Assembly: GCF_001190925.1 (NCBI RefSeq)
Contig: NZ_CP011072.1
Coordinates: 930,001 to 994,000, forward strand
Source: Azoarcus sp. CIB
Lineage (GTDB): Bacteria > Pseudomonadota > Gammaproteobacteria > Burkholderiales > Rhodocyclaceae
Reading direction: 5' to 3'
DNA length: 64,000 nt
Positions 58,678 to 64,000 of the stretch are shown one piece after another (the stretch's first letter is position 1; each line of letters begins with the position of its first letter). A program made the position numbers and the translations under genes. The notes below the pieces were generated by a model. The model did not search any database. It had not been told where the DNA came from and was given only the letters and a program-made list of their open reading frames with translations.

Positions 58678-60075
58678 ATGCGCAACAAGCTTCAGAAAGC
58701 AGGATTGGTGATGACCGGCGTGGTGGCCGGCGTGCTGATCAGTCTCAATTTCTCCGCCAGTGCCGATAAGGCCACGCAGGCACCGCTGCCGGTGGAGGAG
58801 TTGCGCGCATTCGCCGACGTGTTCAACGCGATCAAGCAGGGCTACGTCGAACCCGTCGAGGACAAGAAGCTCATCAATCACGCCATCAGCGGCATGCTGA
58901 GCGGGCTCGACCCCCACTCCGCCTATCTCGACGCGGAAGCCTACAAGGAACTGCAAGTTGGCACGCACGGCGAGTTCGGCGGCCTGGGCATCGAGGTCGG
59001 CATGGAAGACGGCTTCGTCAAGGTGATCTCGCCGATCGAGGACACGCCGGCCTATCGTGCCGGCGTGAAGTCGGGCGACCTCATCGTCAAGCTCGACGAC
59101 ACGCCGGTCAAGGGCATGAACCTCAATGACGCGGTCAAGCGCATGCGCGGCAAGCCCAAGACCGACATCACGCTGACGATCGCGCGCAAGGGCGAGCAGA
59201 AGCCCGTCGTGCTGAAGATCACCCGCGAGGTGATCAAGGTGCAGAGCGTCAAGTCCAAGGTCGTCGAGCCGGGCTATGGCTACCTGCGCGTCGCGCAGTT
59301 CCAGGAGAACACCGCGCAGGCGGTGGTCGAGCACCTCGGCAAGCTGGCGAAGGGCAACGAGCTGAAGGGCTTGGTCCTCGACCTGCGCAACGACCCCGGC
59401 GGCCTGCTGCACGGCGCTGTTGGCGTCGCCGCGGCCTTCCTGCCGACCAATACGCTGGTGGTGTCCACCGACGGCCGCACCGAGGACGCGAAGCGCGAAT
59501 ACCGCGCGAGCCCCGAGGACTACCTGCGCGGCACACGCGAGGACTTCCTCAAGACGCTGCCGCAGGGCGCGCGCACGCTGCCGATGGTGGTGCTCGTGAA
59601 TGCAGGGTCCGCGTCGGCGTCGGAGATCGTCGCGGGCGCGTTGCAGGACCACAAGCGCGCGGTGGTGATGGGCACGCAGACCTTCGGCAAGGGTTCCGTG
59701 CAGACCATCCTGCCGCTCAACGCCAGCACCGCCATCAAGCTCACGACCGCGCGCTACTACACGCCGAGCGGCCGTTCGATCCAGGCCAAGGGCATCGAGC
59801 CGGATATCGTCGTGGAGGAAAGCGCCAATGGCTCCTCGCGTCGCCTGCGCGAGGCGGACCTCGACGGACACCTGGGCAACGACAAGGATCCGGACGCAGA
59901 ACGCAAGCTCAAGGAGGCGCAACGGCCTGCCGGTGAAGGGAGCAAGGCGCCGGGCGGTGACGACGAGGCGGCATCGCCGCACCGTTTCGAGTTTGCCGGC
60001 AAGGATGACTATCAGCTCGGCCAGGCAGTAAATCTTCTCAAAGGCCTGCAGATCGTCCAGAATAAAAAACAATGA
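58678..60075 (+). CDS. ctpA: C-terminal processing peptidase (S41)
   Basis: 465 residues, ATG behind tggag. Signal anchor (about 8-28), then a PDZ domain (about 95-175: GGLGIEVGMEDG, YRAGVKSGDLI) and the S41 domain with LVLDLRNDPGGLL, the nucleophile in NAGSASASEIVAG and the general-base lysine in TFGKGSVQT. It is a periplasmic protease for unfolded or peptidoglycan-linked proteins. It is directly after envC. The tail (about 405-450) is charged and Pro/Glu/Ser-rich. Confidence 0.96.
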   Translation: MRNKLQKAGLVMTGVVAGVLISLNFSASADKATQAPLPVEELRAFADVFNAIKQGYVEPVEDKKLINHAISGMLSGLDPHSAYLDAEAYKELQVGTHGEFGGLGIEVGMEDGFVKVISPIEDTPAYRAGVKSGDLIVKLDDTPVKGMNLNDAVKRMRGKPKTDITLTIARKGEQKPVVLKITREVIKVQSVKSKVVEPGYGYLRVAQFQENTAQAVVEHLGKLAKGNELKGLVLDLRNDPGGLLHGAVGVAAAFLPTNTLVVSTDGRTEDAKREYRASPEDYLRGTREDFLKTLPQGARTLPMVVLVNAGSASASEIVAGALQDHKRAVVMGTQTFGKGSVQTILPLNASTAIKLTTARYYTPSGRSIQAKGIEPDIVVEESANGSSRRLREADLDGHLGNDKDPDAERKLKEAQRPAGEGSKAPGGDDEAASPHRFEFAGKDDYQLGQAVNLLKGLQIVQNKKQ

Positions 60076-60107
60076 GCCGATAAGGCCTACTGGATGGGGA
60101 GGCTGGG

Positions 60108-60560
60108 ATGCGCCGAGAAACCGCCTACAAACTGGCCGGGCGCCATCACGAGCATCCCGTGGTGGCGGCAGGGCTGTTCAAGGAGCGGGAGATCCGCTTC
60201 TCCGAGTGCCCGCCGCGCCAGGCGGAGCAGGCGCTGCGATCGCTGCGCCTGCTCAAGGGGTTGCATGCGGCGCCCCACGGCGAGCGCCTGCATTCCATCG
60301 TCGTTTCCTATTCGGTGCTCGAGCTCTCGCTCGAGGTGCTGGAGGACGCGCTGCGCGACGCGGGATTCCACCTCGACAACTCGCTCTACGTGAAACTGAC
60401 GCGCGCCGTCGTGTACTTCTGCGAGGAAACGCAGCGGCACAACGTCGAGTCGCCCGAGCGACTGCTCAAGAAGTCGAACGAGGTCTACGTGAAGGTGTAC
60501 GAACATCACCTCCACGGCGACCACGACGACACCCCGCCGGAATTTCGCGAATACAAGTGA
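60108..60560 (+). CDS. Conserved-looking hypothetical protein, 150 residues
   Basis: Starts at ATG 60108 behind ggggagg. Two halves: RFSECPPRQAEQALRSLRLL resembles a ferredoxin-like helix, and LHSIVVSYSVLELSLEVLEDAL continues an alpha/beta pattern that may be an HMA- or ACT-like fold. The C-terminal half (LTRAVVYFCEETQRHNVESP, KKSNEVYVKVYEHHLHGDHDD) has a His/Asp-rich end that could bind metal. There is no signal peptide. It lies between ctpA (32 bases) and the MoeB/ThiF-like gene, same strand. No family is recognised. Confidence 0.8.
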   Translation: MRRETAYKLAGRHHEHPVVAAGLFKEREIRFSECPPRQAEQALRSLRLLKGLHAAPHGERLHSIVVSYSVLELSLEVLEDALRDAGFHLDNSLYVKLTRAVVYFCEETQRHNVESPERLLKKSNEVYVKVYEHHLHGDHDDTPPEFREYK

Positions 60561-60624
60561 GCCCGGTCCGACCGGGCGTTGATGTGCCGGCGCGACGTCC
60601 GGTACCGTGTGGGTCTTTGCTCCG

Positions 60625-61383
60625 ATGAATGACGATCAGCTTCTCCGCTACAGCCGCCACATCCTGCTCCCGGAAATCGGTGTCGAGGGCCAGGAGGCGA
60701 TTCTTGCCGCGCGCGTGCTCGTTGTCGGGGCGGGCGGCCTCGGTTCGCCGGCGGCGATGTATCTGGCCGCCGCGGGCGTCGGTACGCTGGTCCTGTGCGA
60801 CGGCGATACGGTGGATCTCACCAACCTGCAGCGTCAGATTCTGCACAGCGCGGAGGGCGTCGGGCGCCTGAAGGTCGAATCGGGGCGCGATACGCTGCTG
60901 CGCCTGAATCCGTTCGCCCGGGTCGAAACCGTGGCCGAGCGGCTGGAGGGGGGCGCCCTCGAGGCGCAGGTGGCGGCCGCCGACGTGGTGCTCGACTGTT
61001 CGGACAATTTCGCCACGCGCCATGCGATCAACCGCGCCTGCGTGCGTCATCGCAAGCCGCTTGTGTCGGGTGCAGCGATCCGCTTCGACGGCCAGGTCTC
61101 GGTCTTCGACCTGCGCCAGGCCGAGAGCCCGTGCTACCACTGTCTGTTTCCCGAGGGGCAGGAGGTGGAGGAGATCCGCTGCGCGGTGATGGGGGTGTTC
61201 GCCCCGCTCACCGGCATCATCGGTGCGACCCAGGCCGCCGAGGCGCTGAAGCTGCTGGTCGGCTGCGGCACGACGCTGGATGGGCGGCTGCTGTTGCTCG
61301 ACGGTCTCGGCATGGAATGGCGCAGCGTGACGCTCGGGCGCGATCCCGGCTGCGCCGTGTGCGCCGGTCGCGGCGAAGCCTGA
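60625..61383 (+). CDS. moeB: MoeB/ThiF-type E1-like adenylyltransferase
   Basis: 252 residues from ATG 60625 (MNDDQLLRYSRHILLPEIG); a GTG 18 bases earlier is in frame. ATP site VVGAGGLGSPAAMYLAAAGVG, LQRQILH, NPFARVETV and VLDCSDNFATRHAIN are diagnostic. Zinc cysteines are in SPCYHC and GCAVCAG, and a catalytic-cysteine candidate is in IRCAVMG. It adenylates the C-terminus of a sulfur carrier such as MoaD or ThiS. Which partner cannot be told; moeA at 45321 makes molybdopterin plausible. Confidence 0.9.
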   Translation: MNDDQLLRYSRHILLPEIGVEGQEAILAARVLVVGAGGLGSPAAMYLAAAGVGTLVLCDGDTVDLTNLQRQILHSAEGVGRLKVESGRDTLLRLNPFARVETVAERLEGGALEAQVAAADVVLDCSDNFATRHAINRACVRHRKPLVSGAAIRFDGQVSVFDLRQAESPCYHCLFPEGQEVEEIRCAVMGVFAPLTGIIGATQAAEALKLLVGCGTTLDGRLLLLDGLGMEWRSVTLGRDPGCAVCAGRGEA

Positions 61384-61395
61384 GTCCCGCGGCCG

Positions 61396-62490
61396 TCAGG
61401 ACACCAGCGGACGGGCAATGACCCGCAGGTCGCCGCCGATGCGGCGCACGTCGCGCAGATCGAGCCGCACGGCCTTGTCGAGGGCGGCGAGTTCCGGCAG
61501 GTTGAACAGCCCCTGTGCGGAGTCGCCCACGAGCATGGGCGCCATGTAGAGCAGGAGCTCGTCGACGCAGCCTTCCCGCAGCAACGAGCCGTTGAGCTTG
61601 AAGCCCGCTTCGGCGTGGACTTCGTTGAAGCCGCGGCGTCCGAGTTCCAGCATCAGGGCCGGCAGGTCGACCTTGCCCGCGGTATCGGGCAACACGACGA
61701 CTTCGACGCCGCGTTCCGCAAGGGCGGCGATCTTGCCTTCGTCCGCAACTGCGGCGGCGACGAGGCACTGCCCATCCTGCAGCAGCTTGGCCGAGAGCGG
61801 CACGTCGAGGCGCGCGTCGACGAGGACGCGCTGCGGCTGGCGTTCGCAGGGCACCGCGCGCACGTTGAGCTGCGGGTCGTCGCCGCGCACCGTGCCGATG
61901 CCGGTGAGCACGGCGCATGCGCGCGCGCGCCAGCGATGGCCGTCGCGCCGTGCCGCGTCGCCGGTGATCCACTGGCTGACGCCGTTGTTCAGCGCAGTCT
62001 TGCCGTCCAGCGTGCTCGCCGCCTTGAGACGCAGCCACGGGCGTCCGCGTGTCATGCGCGAGATGAAGCCGATGTTGAGTTCGTGTGCCTCGCCGGCCAT
62101 CAGGCCGCTGCTCGCCGCGATGCCCGCCTCGCGCAGCATGGCGAGGCCGCGGCCGGCGACGAGCGGGTTGGGGTCCTCCATCGCCGCGACGACGCGGGTG
62201 ATGCCGGCGCGGATCAGTGCCTCGGCGCAGGGCGGCGTACGGCCGTGGTGGGCGCAGGGCTCCAGGGTCACATAGGCGGTTGCCCCGCGTGCAGCGTCGC
62301 CGGCTGCGTTGAGGGCATCGATTTCGGCGTGTGCCTCGCCAGCGCGCCGGTGCCAGCCCTCGCCGACGACTTCGCCGTCGCGCATCAGTACGCAGCCGAC
62401 GCGCGGGTTGGGCGTGGTGGTTTCCAGGCCGCGTGCCGCGAGCCGCAGCGCGCGGGCCATTGCGCGGTGGTCAGTTGCCGAAAAGGTCAT
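61396..62490 (-). CDS. ribD: Bifunctional riboflavin deaminase-reductase
   Basis: 364 residues. The N-terminal zinc deaminase domain has [26 protein letters not shown] and [17 protein letters not shown]. The C-terminal reductase domain has [27 protein letters not shown] and [15 protein letters not shown]. It carries out two steps of riboflavin synthesis: deamination of the pyrimidine, then reduction of the ribosyl side chain with NADPH. The start overlaps nrdR by 20 bases, an arrangement common in proteobacteria (glyA-nrdR-ribD). Confidence 0.97.
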   Translation of the reverse strand: MTFSATDHRAMARALRLAARGLETTTPNPRVGCVLMRDGEVVGEGWHRRAGEAHAEIDALNAAGDAARGATAYVTLEPCAHHGRTPPCAEALIRAGITRVVAAMEDPNPLVAGRGLAMLREAGIAASSGLMAGEAHELNIGFISRMTRGRPWLRLKAASTLDGKTALNNGVSQWITGDAARRDGHRWRARACAVLTGIGTVRGDDPQLNVRAVPCERQPQRVLVDARLDVPLSAKLLQDGQCLVAAAVADEGKIAALAERGVEVVVLPDTAGKVDLPALMLELGRRGFNEVHAEAGFKLNGSLLREGCVDELLLYMAPMLVGDSAQGLFNLPELAALDKAVRLDLRDVRRIGGDLRVIARPLVS

Positions 62491-62986
62491 TCTCGGCGCC
62501 TTCAGGGTCGGGATTGTCCTTGCGCCCGCGCTTCGGGCGCGTCTGCACTTCGCGGATCACTTCGGAGAATTCGTCGACGTCGGCGAAATTGCGATACACG
62601 GAGGCGAAGCGGATGTAGGCGACCTTGTCGAGCTTCTTCAGCTCCTTCATCACCAGTTCGCCGATCTTCTCGCTCGGGACTTCGGTTTCGCCCAGCGACA
62701 GGAGCTTGGCCTCGATGCGGTCGACCGACGACTCGAGCGCCTCGAGCGTGACCGGCCGCTTGCGCAGCGCGAGCTTGAGGCTGCTCGTGAGCTTGTCGTG
62801 GTCGAACTCGGTGCGCATGCCGTTGCGCTTGATGATGTGCGGCATCTTGAGGTCGATGCGCTCGTAGGTCGTGAAGCGCTTGTCGCAGTGGGCGCAGCGG
62901 CGCCGGCGGCGGACCACCTCGCCGTCTTCGTTCTCGCGTGTGTCGGTGACTTGGGTATTCGGGTCGCCGCAGAACGGACACTTCAT
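62471..62986 (-). CDS. nrdR: Transcriptional repressor NrdR
   Basis: 171 residues. The zinc ribbon uses CPFCG and CAHCDKRF. It is followed by an ATP-cone ([26 protein letters not shown], in part). NrdR represses ribonucleotide reductase genes and senses dATP/ATP. It lies between glyA and ribD on the minus strand; an intrinsic terminator between glyA and nrdR suggests partial separation of expression. The tail ([13 protein letters not shown]) is acidic. Confidence 0.97.
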   Translation of the reverse strand: MKCPFCGDPNTQVTDTRENEDGEVVRRRRRCAHCDKRFTTYERIDLKMPHIIKRNGMRTEFDHDKLTSSLKLALRKRPVTLEALESSVDRIEAKLLSLGETEVPSEKIGELVMKELKKLDKVAYIRFASVYRNFADVDEFSEVIREVQTRPKRGRKDNPDPEGAENDLFGN

Positions 62987-63015
62987 GGTGTGTGTCGGCC
63001 TCTTTCAACGGGCAC

Positions 63016-63054
63016 AAAAAAACGGGGTGTGCCGTGCAAGGACGGCACACCCCG
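63016..63054 (-). terminator. Intrinsic terminator after glyA
   Basis: CGGGGTGTGCCGT (63023-63035) pairs with ACGGCACACCCCG (63042-63054). The minus strand then reads TTTTTTT (63022-63016). It is 31 bases past the glyA stop, so nrdR-ribD need either readthrough or a promoter of their own. Confidence 0.95.
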
Positions 63055-63084
63055 GATGTTCACGCAGGACTCGCTGTCCGCGGA

Positions 63085-64000
63085 TTACTTCCCATACACC
63101 GGGTGCTTGGCGCACAGTTCGGCGACCTTGCCGCGAACGCGGGTGAGGACGGCTTCGTCCGCGGGCGCGTCGAGCACATCGGCGATCAGGTGCGCGATCT
63201 GCTCGGCTTCGATCTCGGTGAAGCCGCGGGTGGTCATCGCCGGCGAGCCGATGCGGATGCCGGACGTGACGAAGGGCTTTTCCGGGTCCTTCGGGATGGC
63301 GTTCTTGTTCACCGTGATGTGCGCGGCGCCCAGCGCGGCCTCGGCGGCCTTGCCGGTGATGTTCTTCGCGCGCAGGTCGACGAGGAACACGTGGCTTTCG
63401 GTGCGGCCCGAGACGATGCGCAGGCCGCGCTCTTCGCCGAGCACGCGCGCCATGACGCGGGCGTTGGCGATGACCTGTTCCTGGTAATTACGGAACTGCG
63501 GCGTCAGCGCTTCCTTGAAGGCGACGGCCTTGCCGGCGATGACGTGCATCAGCGGGCCGCCTTGCAGGCCCGGGAAGATCGCGGAGTTGATGGCCTTCTC
63601 GTGCTCGGCCTTCATCAGGATGATGCCGCCGCGCGGGCCGCGCAGCGTCTTGTGCGTGGTCGAGGTGACGACGTCGGCGTGCGGAACCGGGTTCGGGTAG
63701 TAGCCCGCGGCGATCAGGCCGGCGTAGTGGGCCATGTCGACCCAGAAGATCGCGCCGACTTCCTTCGCGACCTTCGCGAAGCGCTCGAAGTCGATGCGCA
63801 ACGAGTAGGCGGAGGCGCCGGCGATGATGATGCGCGGCTTGTGCTCGCGGGCGAGGCGCTCCATCTGGTCGTAGTCGATCTCTTCCTTCTCGGTCAAGCC
63901 ATACGCGACGACGTTGAACCACTTGCCGGACATGTTTAGCGGCATGCCATGGGTGAGGTGGCCGCCTTCGGCAAGGCTCATGCCCATGATGGTGTCGCCG
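63085..64000 (-). CDS. glyA: Serine hydroxymethyltransferase, C-terminal part (5' end outside window)
   Basis: About 305 residues are present; the frame stays open to the window edge ([18 protein letters not shown]) and the N-terminal 110 or so residues are outside. Pyridoxal phosphate lysine site [16 protein letters not shown], the preceding [21 protein letters not shown] and the C-terminal [14 protein letters not shown] are all present. The enzyme makes glycine and methylene-tetrahydrofolate from serine. It ends in a strong terminator. Confidence 0.97.
   Translation of the reverse strand, partial: GDTIMGMSLAEGGHLTHGMPLNMSGKWFNVVAYGLTEKEEIDYDQMERLAREHKPRIIIAGASAYSLRIDFERFAKVAKEVGAIFWVDMAHYAGLIAAGYYPNPVPHADVVTSTTHKTLRGPRGGIILMKAEHEKAINSAIFPGLQGGPLMHVIAGKAVAFKEALTPQFRNYQEQVIANARVMARVLGEERGLRIVSGRTESHVFLVDLRAKNITGKAAEAALGAAHITVNKNAIPKDPEKPFVTSGIRIGSPAMTTRGFTEIEAEQIAHLIADVLDAPADEAVLTRVRGKVAELCAKHPVYGK

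Overview
The window is 64 kb of GC-rich chromosome from a free-living Gram-negative bacterium. The protein families and several gene neighbourhoods (gpsA-SH3-secB-grxC-rhodanese; gpmA-envC-ctpA; prk-tkt-gap-pgk-pyk-bluB-fba) point to a betaproteobacterium, most likely Rhodocyclales of the Azoarcus/Thauera/Aromatoleum kind. That placement is inferred from family knowledge, not from a database search. I see no phage, insertion sequence, CRISPR array, rRNA or convincing tRNA. No stretch longer than 300 bases lacks a gene; the longest gaps are about 120-250 bases and are described below.

Bases 1-12395 (+) hold an exopolysaccharide locus whose left end lies outside the window. It contains a hexapeptide acetyltransferase, three glycosyltransferases, a WecG/TagA-type transferase, an SGNH hydrolase plus MBOAT pair (O-acetylation), a Wzx-type flippase, a polysaccharide pyruvyl transferase, UDP-glucose dehydrogenase and a sugar nucleotidyltransferase. 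Most start and stop codons overlap by 4 bases or nearly touch, so the locus looks like one transcript making an acidic, O-acetylated and probably pyruvylated polymer.

Bases 12396-26100 are mostly on the minus strand. They hold prlC, a DUF2189 membrane protein, purC, a DUF3422 protein and an OmpA-like lipoprotein. Two c-di-GMP enzymes with a periplasmic CxxCH haem-type motif flank a NnrU-like membrane protein and a secreted glutathione peroxidase. Bases 26150-36881 (mostly minus) are a carbon-metabolism cluster, read as orphan-prk-tkt-gap-(terminator)-pgk-pyk-bluB-fba. Two plus-strand genes, a tandem-Cache secreted protein and a small cysteine-tailed protein, sit inside it. Phosphoribulokinase implies a Calvin cycle, but RuBisCO is not in the window.

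Bases 36961-49363 hold an inositol-phosphatase-family gene, rsmE, a two-domain polyphosphate kinase (PAP), argA, a third diguanylate cyclase, yggX, phoU, rpiA, moeA, a dihaem cytochrome c4, engB and hemB. The engB-hemB gap contains four consecutive hairpins and a minus-strand intrinsic terminator that serves no annotated gene. This is a strong candidate small RNA with an anti-Shine-Dalgarno loop.

Bases 49391-64000 hold a HAD phosphatase, a frameshifted bioC, bioB, a ComF-type gene, trmL, gpsA, an SH3 protein, secB, grxC, a membrane rhodanese, an ArsR-family repressor with the cysteine spacing of BigR/SqrR persulfide sensors, gpmA, envC, ctpA, a hypothetical protein, a MoeB/ThiF-type E1-like enzyme, ribD, nrdR and the C-terminal part of glyA.
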